Shown: positions 35,535 to 44,423, counted from the stretch's first letter. The stretch is 64,000 bases of DNA from Sphingobium sp. AP49 (GCF_000281715.2 NZ_CP124576.1:3603501-3667500), one strand, 5' to 3'. Notes: a model not told the origin generated them from the sequence alone. Numbers and translations: made by a program.

Positions 35535-35708
35535 TTACGCCACGCGACCGAGGCGGTGGTAGAGATTGGCATATTTGACCGATTCCGGCTGGTCCTGCAC
35601 TTCCTTGAGATAGTGGGCGATGGCGGTGCGGATCAGGCCGAAATCCTCCTGGCTGAAGACCGCGCGCGAACGGGCGGGCTGGGGCGCTTCCATCGTATCG
35701 GTCGTCAT
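35535..35708 (-). CDS. Small hypothetical protein (57 aa)
   Basis: 57 residues, MTTDTMEAPQPARSRAVFSQ then EDFGLIRTAIAHYL and ending LYHRLGRVA. The ATG at 35708 follows AAGGACAGG at the proper distance. The frame is open further upstream, but without a ribosome-binding site. It is predicted helical and cytoplasmic. It diverges from the ScfR-type regulator gene, whose palindrome lies between, so the regulator could control it. Family not recognised. Confidence 0.65.
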   Translation of the reverse strand: MTTDTMEAPQPARSRAVFSQEDFGLIRTAIAHYLKEVQDQPESVKYANLYHRLGRVA

Positions 35709-35817
35709 GTTCCTGTCCTTCTTCTGTTTGGCAGTAGATCGTTGATGACAGCGATATTGACACATGAAGGGCAAAGCGGAAGGGCGATGAGTGGCCGCAA
35801 GTCACGACACGACTTGT

Positions 35818-35844
35818 TCATATTGTCAAATCATGACAATATGA
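35818..35844. promoter_or_regulatory. 27-bp perfect palindrome before the ScfR-type gene
   Basis: Perfect 11-bp arms TCATATTGTCA (35818-35828) and TGACAATATGA (35834-35844) with a 5-base spacer, ending 4 bases before the start codon at 35849. Probably an autoregulatory operator for the XRE-family regulator or an adjacent promoter. A related half-site TATTGACA lies at about 35756. Confidence 0.75.
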
Positions 35845-35848
35845 CCTG

Positions 35849-37264
35849 ATGGCAGATGTGACCGACCGGAAACTCTATCTCGGCCCTAAATTGCGGGTAT
35901 TGCGCCGCGAACTCGGGCTGAACCAGACGCGCATGGCCGAGGAACTGGGCGTGTCGCCCAGCTATCTCAACCATCTGGAGCGCAACCAGCGGCCGCTGAC
36001 GGCGCAGATCCTGCTGCGGCTGGCCAATACCTATGACATCGACATTCGCGACTTCACCGCGAGCAGCCAGGATGGCGCGGCGAGCGATCTGGCCGAGATA
36101 TTGTCCGATGCGCTGGTGCGGGACATCGGCATTGCGCGCGATGAAGTGCTGGAAGTCGCGGAAAATTATCCCGGCGTCAACGAGGCGATCGGCCGCTTCT
36201 ACCGCGCCCTGGCCGACCTGCGCCGCCTGCCCGATCAGATGCAGGCGAGCGGGCGCGGTGGCGCCCCTGCCCCGCTGGTCGCGCCGGTCGACTGGTGGCG
36301 CGAGACGGTGGCCAAGGCCGGCAATCATTTCGCCGAGATCGACGCGGCGGCCGAGGGACTGGCGGCGGAGTTGGAGGAAGAGCCGGCGCTGTTGCAGGCG
36401 GGATTGCGCGCGCGGCTGAAAGAGCGGCATGGCATGGCGGTACAGTTGGTCCGCGCCGATGTGCTGGCCGGGACGCTGCGCCATTATGACATGCACCGGC
36501 GGCGGCTGATGCTGAGCGAGCGACTGCCGGCATCGGGGCGGCTGTTCGCCATGGCCTATCAATTCTGCGCGCAGGAAATGGCGGACCTGATCACGGCACA
36601 GGTTGCGCGCACCGGGCCGCCGGATGAGGACAGCCGCCGTCTCGCCAGCATTGCGCTCACCAACTATGCCGCTGCGGCGCTCATCATGCCCTATGACCGG
36701 TTCCGCCAGGCGGCGGAGGCAAGCCGGCATGACCTTCCCCTGCTGCGCGCCCGCTTCGGCGTGTCGACCGAGCAACTGGCGCACCGGCTGACCAGCCTCA
36801 ACCGCACCGGCGCGCGCGGCATCCCCTTCTTCATGGTGCGGATCGACCGGGCGGGGATCGTGTCCAAGCGCTTCGATGGAGAGGCCTATCCCTTTGCCCG
36901 CTATGGCGGCACCTGTCCGCGCTGGGACGTGCATGCGGCCGATGCGCCTGACATCGTGTTGCCGCAACTGATCGAGACGCTGGACGAGCGGCGCTTCCTG
37001 ACCCTGGCGATCGCCCTGCCCCGTGCCGATGGCGCGCGCGGGCGACAGGTGATTGCGCTCGGCTGCGAGGCGAAACATGCCGGGCGGATCATCCATGCCG
37101 ATGGCATCGATACCGAGCGCGACGATGCGGTGACGGTGGGACCGACCTGTCATCTGTGCGAGCGGCGCGACTGCCCGGACCGGGCGCTGCCGCCGGTCAC
37201 CCGCGCGCTGGACCTGCACAGCTATGAGCGGACGGCCAGCCCCTTCCCGTTCCGGCGGGTTTAG
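35849..37264 (+). CDS. ScfR-type XRE-family regulator with IrrE-like/DUF2083 domains
   Basis: 471 residues. An N-terminal XRE helix-turn-helix (LRVLRRELGLNQTRMAEELG, then VSPSYLNHLERNQRPLTAQI) is followed by an IrrE/ImmA-like middle and a C-terminal DUF2083 region (IPFFMVRIDRAGIVSKRFDG, and a Cys-rich GPTCHLCERRDCPDRALPP). This is the architecture of short-chain fatty-acyl regulators such as RamB, PrpC-cluster regulators and ScfR. Family members sense acyl-CoAs and control acetate or propionate use. The start codon comes directly after the palindrome; there is no Shine-Dalgarno, so the transcript may be nearly leaderless. Confidence 0.85.
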   Translation: MADVTDRKLYLGPKLRVLRRELGLNQTRMAEELGVSPSYLNHLERNQRPLTAQILLRLANTYDIDIRDFTASSQDGAASDLAEILSDALVRDIGIARDEVLEVAENYPGVNEAIGRFYRALADLRRLPDQMQASGRGGAPAPLVAPVDWWRETVAKAGNHFAEIDAAAEGLAAELEEEPALLQAGLRARLKERHGMAVQLVRADVLAGTLRHYDMHRRRLMLSERLPASGRLFAMAYQFCAQEMADLITAQVARTGPPDEDSRRLASIALTNYAAAALIMPYDRFRQAAEASRHDLPLLRARFGVSTEQLAHRLTSLNRTGARGIPFFMVRIDRAGIVSKRFDGEAYPFARYGGTCPRWDVHAADAPDIVLPQLIETLDERRFLTLAIALPRADGARGRQVIALGCEAKHAGRIIHADGIDTERDDAVTVGPTCHLCERRDCPDRALPPVTRALDLHSYERTASPFPFRRV

Positions 37265-37278
37265 CCCCGCTCCTGCAG

Positions 37279-38727
37279 TCAGGCCGCCACTGGGCGCGGC
37301 TGGGGCGATCGGGCGGAGCGATTCTTCACCCGGCGCATCGGCAGGTTGCGGCAATGACGCTTGAAATAGACGATCTCCAGCAGGGTCGGCCAGATTTCCA
37401 GTGAGGAGCGGATCAGCCCAACCTCGTCATCGACCATCCGGCTGACATTCTGCTGAAAGAAATCCGGCTCGAAATCATAGAAGGTGCGCGACAGGCCGGC
37501 GGCAAAATGGCCGAGGGCGTCGCGCCGCTCGGTCGTGCGCGCGTCTGCCATGCTCTGGAGCACCCGGTCATGCAAGGCGCGGGCGCTGTCCAATATCTCC
37601 TCGCTGTCCTGCAGGCTGACCGCGCCGTCATAGTCGAAGGCGATCGACCATTCGTCGGTGCGCTTGAGACTGGTGCGGATCTTGCGCTTGAGCAGGCCGC
37701 AGATCGCCTCGTTGAACACCTCCGACGCCAGCGGATTGCGCATATAGCTGTTTTTGATGTGGGTCTGGGCGGAATCGACATGGGCCGAGACCATGTTCGA
37801 CTGCTGGATCCACAGGCGATAGATATAATCCTCAAACCGCAAGCGGGTCGGGAAGAAGGGCGGCAGGCCGGTGCGATTGTCATAGCCCGCGACGCCACAG
37901 TCCATCCGCCAGTTGAGATTGGTGAGGCAGGGGCGGAAATTGACCAGCACATAGGTGTCGTTGAGCCGTTCGGCATCGACCTCGTCCGGGTCATCCAGGA
38001 ACATGTCGACGAAATCGACCGCGTCGATGTCGTTGGTGCCGGTGCGGAAGGTCTGCGCCATCTTCACCACCGCCGACCGAGGCAGCCGCCCATCCTGCAG
38101 GGTCAGGCTGTTTTCCCGCGCGAAGCCGAGGGAATTGTTGGATTCCAGGTCCATCGCGCTGTCGATCACCAGTTCGCCCTGATCGTAATTGGCCGGCGCG
38201 TCGGCCACCGTCTTGCCCAATATGTCGCGGAAGGATTCGAGGATGTCGTAGGATTTGCGGGTATGTCCATTGGCGCCGCGCGGGATGGTCTTGCCCCGGC
38301 TGATCTCCCGCTCGCCCAGTGTTTCCGGGCTGTCCTCGATCAGCGCATAGGGGCGCATGTCGTCGTCGGCGCTGACCATCAGGTCACCCAGCGTGTACAT
38401 CAGGGTGAAGTTGCGGTTGCCGCCATAGCTGGGACGGAAGAGGTTGCGGACCAGCACGTCGAGCTTGCGATCGCGCAGCCGCTTGCAGATGTAGGAGACG
38501 AACTGCTCCTTTTCGGCCGGGCCGACATACCAGAGGTCGTTGACCGTCTTGGTCGCCTCCAGCGCGCCGAAATATTTGTCATGATTGGCGACCGAGGAAT
38601 CGTCGAAGACGATGATCGGCGCGGTCTGGCCGCTGCGGGCGAAATTCTCGTCATAGGCCTCGACGGTCGCGCCGACGTCACGCAGGCGATAGGTCGGGAT
38701 CACGAAATGCAGGTCGCGTTCGCTCAC
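37279..38727 (-). CDS. Glycosyltransferase-like protein, function unknown
   Basis: 482 residues. It begins HFVIPTYRLRDVGATVEAYD and holds VSADDDMRPYALIED (about residue 118), a DxD-like segment in a place that fits a GT-A type nucleotide-sugar transferase. The rest (residues 200-480) is not a fold I recognise; no membrane helix is visible, and the C-terminus is basic (RRVKNRSARSPQPR). It follows a small membrane protein gene on the same strand by 32 bases. Sugar donor and acceptor are unknown; the glycosyltransferase call is tentative. Confidence 0.5.
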   Translation of the reverse strand: MSERDLHFVIPTYRLRDVGATVEAYDENFARSGQTAPIIVFDDSSVANHDKYFGALEATKTVNDLWYVGPAEKEQFVSYICKRLRDRKLDVLVRNLFRPSYGGNRNFTLMYTLGDLMVSADDDMRPYALIEDSPETLGEREISRGKTIPRGANGHTRKSYDILESFRDILGKTVADAPANYDQGELVIDSAMDLESNNSLGFARENSLTLQDGRLPRSAVVKMAQTFRTGTNDIDAVDFVDMFLDDPDEVDAERLNDTYVLVNFRPCLTNLNWRMDCGVAGYDNRTGLPPFFPTRLRFEDYIYRLWIQQSNMVSAHVDSAQTHIKNSYMRNPLASEVFNEAICGLLKRKIRTSLKRTDEWSIAFDYDGAVSLQDSEEILDSARALHDRVLQSMADARTTERRDALGHFAAGLSRTFYDFEPDFFQQNVSRMVDDEVGLIRSSLEIWPTLLEIVYFKRHCRNLPMRRVKNRSARSPQPRPVAA

Positions 38728-38759
38728 AAATTGGTCCTTGAGGGATATGGGAATGGGGG

Positions 38760-39080
38760 TCAGTCGCGCCGGGCGCGGACGGCCAGCAGGGCCGCGAGCG
38801 GAGCGCGATCTTCGGCAAGGATCGGGAGATCGCGATGCCCGTCGCGCTGTGCCTGACGCCGGTCGAGGTCACGGCGCCAGCCGTCACGTAGCCGGGCGCC
38901 GTGGCAGAGCAGCAATATGCCGAGGCTGGCGAAGGTGAAGCTGGCGGGCGCCAGCGCCATTTCGAGCGGCGTAGTGGCCGGCCCATACAGGGTCAGCGCG
39001 CGATGCAGTAACGAACTGCCCGCCGCCGCACCAACGAGCAGCAGGCCCAGGCCGCGCCAGGCGAGATCGCGCCGGGTCAT
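38760..39080 (-). CDS. Small two-helix membrane protein
   Basis: 106 residues. Two hydrophobic stretches (GLGLLLVGAAAGSSLLHRAL and LAPASFTFASLGILLLCHGA) are followed by a charged C-terminus (DGWRRDLDRRQAQRDGHRD). The ATG at 39080 starts MTRRDLAWRG; an upstream ATG at 39125 gives an extra 15 residues without a good ribosome-binding site. It likely forms an operon with the downstream glycosyltransferase-like gene. Family not recognised. Confidence 0.65.
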   Translation of the reverse strand: MTRRDLAWRGLGLLLVGAAAGSSLLHRALTLYGPATTPLEMALAPASFTFASLGILLLCHGARLRDGWRRDLDRRQAQRDGHRDLPILAEDRAPLAALLAVRARRD

Positions 39081-39295
39081 GATGCCCTGCCCCGCTGGAA
39101 TATCGGGAGAGCCGCGTGGGCGCACGGCCGGATCGACAGGCGTCCGGTCAATCGTGGCCGATCGATGTGCCGCCCGGCATCAGCAGAGGCGGCAGGAGGA
39201 GGTCGGTGGGTCATGGGACAAGGGACTTAATGGCCCCCGTCCGTCAAATTCCAGCCGACCTCCAGCCTGTTTTCATAGTATTTGCATAGCGATGA

Positions 39296-41704
39296 TCAGC
39301 GACCGCCGAACAGGCCGCTCTTCACCGTCAGTTGCAGCATCACCGCGCGCGGCGCGCCAAGCGAGCCCAATATGTCGCCTTCGCGCACGACATTGGTGCC
39401 GGTGCCGGCAGCGGTCGCGCCGACCACCGATCCCCCGACGATGATCAGCTTGTTGGTAAGATTGCGGCCGATCAGGGCCAGTTCCCAGGGCTTGCCGGCG
39501 CCGCCGTTGATCGAGAGAGCAGCGTTGAGCTGGATATAATCATCCTGCCGTGTCTTGGGATTGCCCTCGGTCTGGGTGACGTAGGAACTGCTATAGTTGA
39601 AATCGACCGACAGCGATCCGCCCAGCCGGTCGGCGAAGCTGTGATCATAGGTGAAGCCGCCCGTGATCGCGACCTCTGGCGCGCGGAACAGGCGCTGCCC
39701 GGTCTGGTCCTGATTCTGATAGGGATTGGCGGCCGTGCCATAGGTGGAGGCCGGCAGATTGGGGTTGAGCGGATTGAGATTGCAGCCCTGCGCGATCGAC
39801 TGGCCCGCATAGCAGCCACCGATGAAATCGGTGTAGCGGGCGTTGTTGTATGCGATGGCGGTATTGAAGGTGAGGCCCGCGAGCGTGCGCGGCCGGATGG
39901 TGAGGCTGAGTTCGGCGCCCTTGATCTCCGCTCCGCCCGCATTCTGGGTGAGCTGGGTGAAGGAGGCGTTGTCGTAGCGCGACAGCTGGAGCCCGCTATA
40001 TTTATAATAATAGCCGACCAGGTCGTAGAGGATCTGCCGGTCGGCGACATAGCCCTTGGTGCCGATCTCGCCGCCCTTGGCGGTCATCTGGTCATAGGAC
40101 AGGTCAATCGCGGCGCGGCTCTGGTCGGCATCGGTACGCAACCGCGTCGGCACCGTGTTGAAGCCACCCGAGGTAAAGCCCTCGCGATAGGCGGCATAAA
40201 CGGTGCGATCGCCATCCGCGCGCCAGGTCAGCGTGATGTCGGGCGAAAAATCGGTATAATTCTGCTTGGGGTCGAGGATCTGGATCGGACTGCCCAGCGA
40301 CGTACCGGTCAGGGATTTGTCCTCCCAACTATACCGGCCACCAACCGCCAGTTCGAGCGGATCGACGATCTTGTAACGGAGCTGGCCAAAGACCGACGTC
40401 GCCTTGGTATGGACATCATAATAGGTCGATCCAACGACGAAAGGCGTGCCGAAATTGGTGGTGAAGGCCTGGGTCGTAAGGAAATGCGCATCCTGAAAGA
40501 AGCCGCCGACCAGGAAATTGAACGGCCCGTCATAATCGGAAGCAAAGCGCAGTTCCTGACTGAATCCCTTGGCGGTGATGTCGTTGGACGCGCCGAAATA
40601 GGGATTGTTGGAGAAACTGAAGCTATCGACCGAACGCTCGCGCAGTCGATAATAGCCGGTGACCGAGGACAGGGTATAGGCGTCGCCGATATCCTGGTCG
40701 ATGCTGAGCGAGGCCAGGAACTGCTTCGATTTCATGAAGGGGACGCCGTCGCCATAGCTTGGATCGCTCGCGGCCGTCGCCGGGGCCAGAGCCGCATCAT
40801 AGAAGGTGCGGTTGAGCTTGCAGTCGGTCGCCCCGTACCGGCTGACACCGGCGGGACAATAGATGATCTGGCTGAGCCCGGTGGGACCGACGCCGTCGCG
40901 TTCGCGCTGGCCATAATTGACCTTCGCCTTGATCCGGGTCGATCCGCCCGCATCATAGGCGAGCGTACCACGGACGAAGATGTCCTCCGAGTTCAGGCTG
41001 TCCGCCCCTCGTCCCGGCGTTACGCCAGCGATCGGCTCTGCAATATTCTCGAACCAGCCATCCTCCTTGGAATAATAGCCGACGACGCGCGCCGCGAGCG
41101 CGTCGCCGAGCGGCACCGAGGCGCTGGCCTCGACGAAGCGCTGGTCGGCGGCGAACTCATAGCCGGTGCGCAGCTTCGCCTCGAAATCCTTGCCTGGGTC
41201 CTGCGAGATAAGGGACACGATGCCGCCCGGGCTGTTCTTGCCGTAGAAGAGCGCCTGCGGCCCCTTGAGCACCTCGACCCGGCCAAGGTCGATCTGGCCG
41301 AGGCGAATGGCATTGCCATAGCTGATCGGCACGCCGTCGAAATTCAGGGTCACGGCGGTTTCGGTCGAGGGATTGGAGATGCCGGCGCCGATACCGCGCA
41401 GGTTGATCGAGCCGCCGACCTGATTCTGCGATTCGGCGATGACCAGTTGCGGCACCTGCTGGCTGATCGCCTGGAAGCTGGTGGTGGCATAGCGTTCGAT
41501 CTGGTCGGTCGAGAGGGCCGAGACGGCAACCGGCACATCGATCAGCCGTTCGTCGCGTTTGCGGGCGGTGACAATGATCTCGCCCGCCCCGGCATCGGTC
41601 ACAGCCGTCGCAGGGACAGCATCCTGCGCATCGGCCGCCGGTATGGCGAACGGCAAGCCGATGGCAACAGTCGTCAAGATACGGCAGAGCAAGGCCTGCT
41701 TCAT
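39296..41704 (-). CDS. TonB-dependent outer-membrane receptor
   Basis: 802 residues with a signal peptide (TVAIGLPFAIPAADA-QD). A TonB-box-like EIIVTARKRDERLIDVPVAV is followed by the plug (GIGAGISNPSTETAVTLNFD, VLKGPQALFYGKNSPGGIVS). The barrel shows the usual repeated aromatic strands (TVYAAYREGFTSGGF). I use the ATG at 41704 (MKQALLCRIL) rather than one 11 codons upstream. No substrate clue or partner gene is adjacent. The 358-base region before it contains a long inverted repeat (41888-41911). Confidence 0.92.
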   Translation of the reverse strand: MKQALLCRILTTVAIGLPFAIPAADAQDAVPATAVTDAGAGEIIVTARKRDERLIDVPVAVSALSTDQIERYATTSFQAISQQVPQLVIAESQNQVGGSINLRGIGAGISNPSTETAVTLNFDGVPISYGNAIRLGQIDLGRVEVLKGPQALFYGKNSPGGIVSLISQDPGKDFEAKLRTGYEFAADQRFVEASASVPLGDALAARVVGYYSKEDGWFENIAEPIAGVTPGRGADSLNSEDIFVRGTLAYDAGGSTRIKAKVNYGQRERDGVGPTGLSQIIYCPAGVSRYGATDCKLNRTFYDAALAPATAASDPSYGDGVPFMKSKQFLASLSIDQDIGDAYTLSSVTGYYRLRERSVDSFSFSNNPYFGASNDITAKGFSQELRFASDYDGPFNFLVGGFFQDAHFLTTQAFTTNFGTPFVVGSTYYDVHTKATSVFGQLRYKIVDPLELAVGGRYSWEDKSLTGTSLGSPIQILDPKQNYTDFSPDITLTWRADGDRTVYAAYREGFTSGGFNTVPTRLRTDADQSRAAIDLSYDQMTAKGGEIGTKGYVADRQILYDLVGYYYKYSGLQLSRYDNASFTQLTQNAGGAEIKGAELSLTIRPRTLAGLTFNTAIAYNNARYTDFIGGCYAGQSIAQGCNLNPLNPNLPASTYGTAANPYQNQDQTGQRLFRAPEVAITGGFTYDHSFADRLGGSLSVDFNYSSSYVTQTEGNPKTRQDDYIQLNAALSINGGAGKPWELALIGRNLTNKLIIVGGSVVGATAAGTGTNVVREGDILGSLGAPRAVMLQLTVKSGLFGGR

Positions 41705-41887
41705 AACATCCTCCCTTATGTCGCAATCCGTCAGCACACAGCGGATGCAATCATCTTAGGCAGAGGATTATGGGAGGAAGGCACAGACCAAGCAAATCAC
41801 CGAAAAGGCCATCCATGGCCATGAAAAGCCCAGGCAAGGGCTAGAACCGACCCGATGGTTACTTTCCATAACCGTAGAAAACCCCCG

Positions 41888-41911
41888 AGTTCAGGCGATT
41901 TTGCCTGAACT
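41888..41911. repeat. Perfect inverted repeat upstream of the TonB receptor gene
   Basis: AGTTCAGGC (41888-41896) and GCCTGAACT (41903-41911) around GATTTT. It is about 185 bases upstream of the receptor start. It could be an operator or a transcript hairpin. Confidence 0.55.
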
Positions 41912-41986
41912 AACAAACATGATGTTGACTTCATGATGGCGGCGAAATTCAGCACATCGCTTTGACGATATTCACAACATACAGAA

Positions 41987-42015
41987 AAAGGGGCCGCCGG
42001 GCAGGCGACCCCTTT
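41987..42015 (-). terminator. Terminator of the double cold-shock gene
   Basis: AAAGGGG (41987-41993) pairs with CCCCTTT (42009-42015), and the inner stem CGCC/GGCG extends it past one mismatch. Read on the minus strand it ends in CCCCTTTTTCTG. It begins 48 bases after the stop at 42063. Confidence 0.75.
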
Positions 42016-42062
42016 CCTATTCCGCCACAGCGCCCCGCGTGCGAGGGCGCTATGTCGTCCGA

Positions 42063-42905
42063 TCAATCGGCCTTGTTCTGCAGGTTGACGGCGGCATATT
42101 TCCCGCGACGGTCAACTTCCAGCTCGAAATCAAGACGATCGCCCTCATTGAGGGCCGCCATACCGGCGCGCTCGACGGCACTGATATGCACGAAGGCATC
42201 GGGCTGGCCATCATCGCGCTGAATGAAGCCAAAGCCCTTCATCGCGTTGAAGAACTTGACCGTGCCGCTCGCGCGTTCACCGGTCAGTTGACGCTGCGGT
42301 CCACGCTCGGGGGCGCCACCAAAGCCACCAGCGCGCGGTTCGCGCGGTTCACGCGGCGGACCACGGTCGGTGACCGGAAGCGGTTCGCCATCGATCACCA
42401 GATCGGTTGCCGACACCTTGCCGCCACGATCGACCAGCGTGAAGCCAAGCGGCTGGCCTTCAGCCAGACCGGTCAGACCAGCCTGCTCGACCGCACTGAT
42501 GTGCACGAACACATCTTCGCCGCCGTCTTCACGAACGATGAAGCCGAAGCCCTTCTGTCCATTGAAGAACTTGACGACACCCTTGCCTTCGCCAACGACC
42601 TGGGCGGGCATGCCGCGACCACCGCCGCCGCCGCCGCCAAAACCGCCGCCGCCGCCGAAGCCGCCGCGACCACCGCCGCCGCCGCCAAAGCCGCCGCGGT
42701 CACCGCCGCCGAAGCCGCCACGATCGCCGCCGAAGCCGCCACCGCCGCCGCCAAAGCCACCCCGGTCACCACCGAAACCACCACGATCGCCGCCGAAGCC
42801 ACCACCGCCGAAGCCGCGGCTGCCCTGATCATAGAAATTATCGTCGCCGAAACCGTCGCGCTTGTCCTTGCCGCGCCCGCCGCGGCGCCCTCTGTCAAAA
42901 CTCAT
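42063..42905 (-). CDS. Gly-rich protein with two cold-shock domains
   Basis: 280 residues. Residues 1-98 are a glycine-rich region with repeated FGG, DRGG and RGG units. Two cold-shock domains follow, about 107-170 and 211-276, each with RNP1 (KGFGFI) and RNP2 (VFVHIS, AFVHIS). They are joined by a Pro/Arg-rich linker. Such proteins bind single-stranded RNA or DNA. The FG/RGG part looks like the low-complexity domains of RNA-binding proteins that form condensates. Double cold-shock proteins occur in alphaproteobacteria, but the long N-terminal Gly-rich tail is less usual. Single-gene unit. Confidence 0.88.
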   Translation of the reverse strand: MSFDRGRRGGRGKDKRDGFGDDNFYDQGSRGFGGGGFGGDRGGFGGDRGGFGGGGGGFGGDRGGFGGGDRGGFGGGGGGRGGFGGGGGFGGGGGGGRGMPAQVVGEGKGVVKFFNGQKGFGFIVREDGGEDVFVHISAVEQAGLTGLAEGQPLGFTLVDRGGKVSATDLVIDGEPLPVTDRGPPREPREPRAGGFGGAPERGPQRQLTGERASGTVKFFNAMKGFGFIQRDDGQPDAFVHISAVERAGMAALNEGDRLDFELEVDRRGKYAAVNLQNKAD

Positions 42906-43138
42906 GCCCTGTTAGTCACTTTCGCTTCGCCCCAAGACACACGGACACAACATGTCGGGCGAATGACATGCACAATCCACCGCAAAGTCGCGGTTTGGGA
43001 ATCACTATATCAACTTTTCCGGGCAGCGCGAATGATTTTACATATCAGCCCAAAAGGAGCCCCCACGCCCCGTTGCAAAGGCGATACCAGCCAAAGCGTC
43101 GATTGCGGTATCCCCCGTTTGCCCATAGAGGGAAGAGC

Positions 43139-43756
43139 ATGACCGTTCATTTTCATGAAGAAGACCTGCCCGAAGGCGTATTGGCCCCCGGCCCGATCGC
43201 CGTCGACACCGAAACCATGGGGCTGATCACGCCCCGCGATCGCCTGTGCGTCGTCCAGATCAGCGATGGCAAGGGCGACGAGCATCTGGTGCGCTTCAAT
43301 CCGGGCAGCGACTATGCCGCCCCCAATCTGAAGGCGGTGCTGGCGGACCCGGCGCGAATCAAGCTCTATCATTTCGGCCGCTTCGACATCGCCGCCCTGC
43401 GCCATTATCTGGGCGTGGTGGCAGCCCCGGTCTATTGCACCAAGATCGCGTCCAAGCTGGTCCGCACCTATACCGACCGTCACGGCCTGAAGGAACTGGT
43501 CCGCGAATTGCTGGGCCAGGACATCAGCAAGCAGCAACAGTCCAGCGACTGGGGCGGCCCCGTCCTGTCGGACGCACAGAAGGACTATGCGGCGTCGGAC
43601 GTCCGCTATCTCCATGCGCTGAAGGCGGAACTGGACAAGCGCCTGGTGCGTGAAGGCCGTATGGAACTGGCCCAGGCCTGCTTCGACTTCCTGCCGCATC
43701 GCGCCGAACTCGACCTGGCCGGCTGGCCCGAGATCGACATCTTCTCGCACATGTAA
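43139..43756 (+). CDS. rnd: Ribonuclease D-type 3'-5' exonuclease
   Basis: 205 residues. It has the DEDD fold: PIAVDTETMGL (D23, E25), LVRTYTDRHGLKELVRELLG, and ...QKDYAASDVRYLHALKAELD with the final Asp/Tyr motif. The C-terminal HRDC domain of long RNase D is absent, as in many alphaproteobacterial short forms. It would trim the 3' ends of tRNA and other stable RNAs. The ATG at 43139 follows GGGAAGAGC. It lies directly before lptC, a common arrangement. Confidence 0.93.
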   Translation: MTVHFHEEDLPEGVLAPGPIAVDTETMGLITPRDRLCVVQISDGKGDEHLVRFNPGSDYAAPNLKAVLADPARIKLYHFGRFDIAALRHYLGVVAAPVYCTKIASKLVRTYTDRHGLKELVRELLGQDISKQQQSSDWGGPVLSDAQKDYAASDVRYLHALKAELDKRLVREGRMELAQACFDFLPHRAELDLAGWPEIDIFSHM

Positions 43757-43775
43757 GGGCGGAACCACAGGCAGC

Positions 43776-44423
43776 ATGTCCATCCAGGCCGATCAGCAAC
43801 GCCATGCGCGCCACCATTGGGCGCGTCCGGGCGGCCGCCATGACCGGCTGGTGCGTACGCTCAAAAATTATCTGCCCGTGGCGGTCGGCGCGCTGACCGC
43901 CCTGCTTGCGACCGCCCCCTTCACCGGCGGCGACAAGGTCAGCTTCGTGCTCGACAAGAACAAGGTCGAAGTGGCGAAGGAACGGATGCGCGTATCCGAA
44001 GCGCTGTATCGCGGCCAGGACAGCAAGGGACAGCCCTTTTCCCTGCGCGCCGGTTCGGCGGTCCAGAAGAGCTCACGCGAACCGATCGTCGACCTGCGCG
44101 ACATGTCCGCGCGCATCCTGTTGACCGAAGGCCCCGCCGTGCTGAATGCGCAGAAGGGGCGCTACGACATGGCGACGGAGCGAGTCGCGATCGTCGGGCC
44201 GGTCCAGTTTGAAGCCGCGGGCGGCTATCGCCTGGTCACCCGCGATGTCGGCATAGACCTGCAGACCCGACGAATGAAAAGCGCCGGCCGGGTCGACGGA
44301 CGCATTCCGATCGGTACGTTCAGCGGGGATCATCTGGAAGCGGACATGAATGCCCGCACGGTCACGCTCAACGGCCGGGCGAGCTTGCGCATCGAGCAAA
44401 ATGGCCTCAAAGGGCAGAACTGA
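43776..44423 (+). CDS. lptC: LptC, LPS export protein
   Basis: 215 residues. An N-terminal membrane helix (LPVAVGALTALLATAPFTGG, about residues 33-52) leads to a periplasmic beta-jellyroll region (VSFVLDKNKVEVAKERMRVS, ATERVAIVGPVQFEAAGGYR). LptC passes lipopolysaccharide from LptBFG to LptA. The ATG at 43776 starts MSIQADQQRHARHHW. It overlaps lptA by one base. lptB does not follow in this locus. Confidence 0.86.
   Translation: MSIQADQQRHARHHWARPGGRHDRLVRTLKNYLPVAVGALTALLATAPFTGGDKVSFVLDKNKVEVAKERMRVSEALYRGQDSKGQPFSLRAGSAVQKSSREPIVDLRDMSARILLTEGPAVLNAQKGRYDMATERVAIVGPVQFEAAGGYRLVTRDVGIDLQTRRMKSAGRVDGRIPIGTFSGDHLEADMNARTVTLNGRASLRIEQNGLKGQN

Larger units (their letters stand above)
41705..42062. 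other. 358-base intergenic region between receptor and cold-shock gene
   Basis: It holds no convincing gene. Seen: an inverted repeat AGTTCAGGC-N6-GCCTGAACT (41888-41911), two copies of CATGATG (41918-41924 and 41932-41938), and the cold-shock gene terminator at 41987-42015. The receptor promoter must lie here, reading leftward. Confidence 0.7.

Noticed and set aside
33194..35572. A 792-codon minus-strand open frame
   Set aside because: It is antisense to the NUDIX-DUF47 and pit genes, which have strong motifs; its start lies in the REP-like element.
39332..41824. An 830-codon plus-strand open frame
   Set aside because: It is antisense to the third TonB receptor gene and shows no family motifs.
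42600..42840. Repetitive CCGCCGCC tracts that look like a CRISPR or satellite array
   Set aside because: They are the codons of the Gly-rich region of the double cold-shock protein on the minus strand.
42968..43138. N-terminal extension of the RNase D frame to 42968
   Set aside because: The added 57 residues are of unusual composition and the ATG at 43139 has a ribosome-binding site and the family start.
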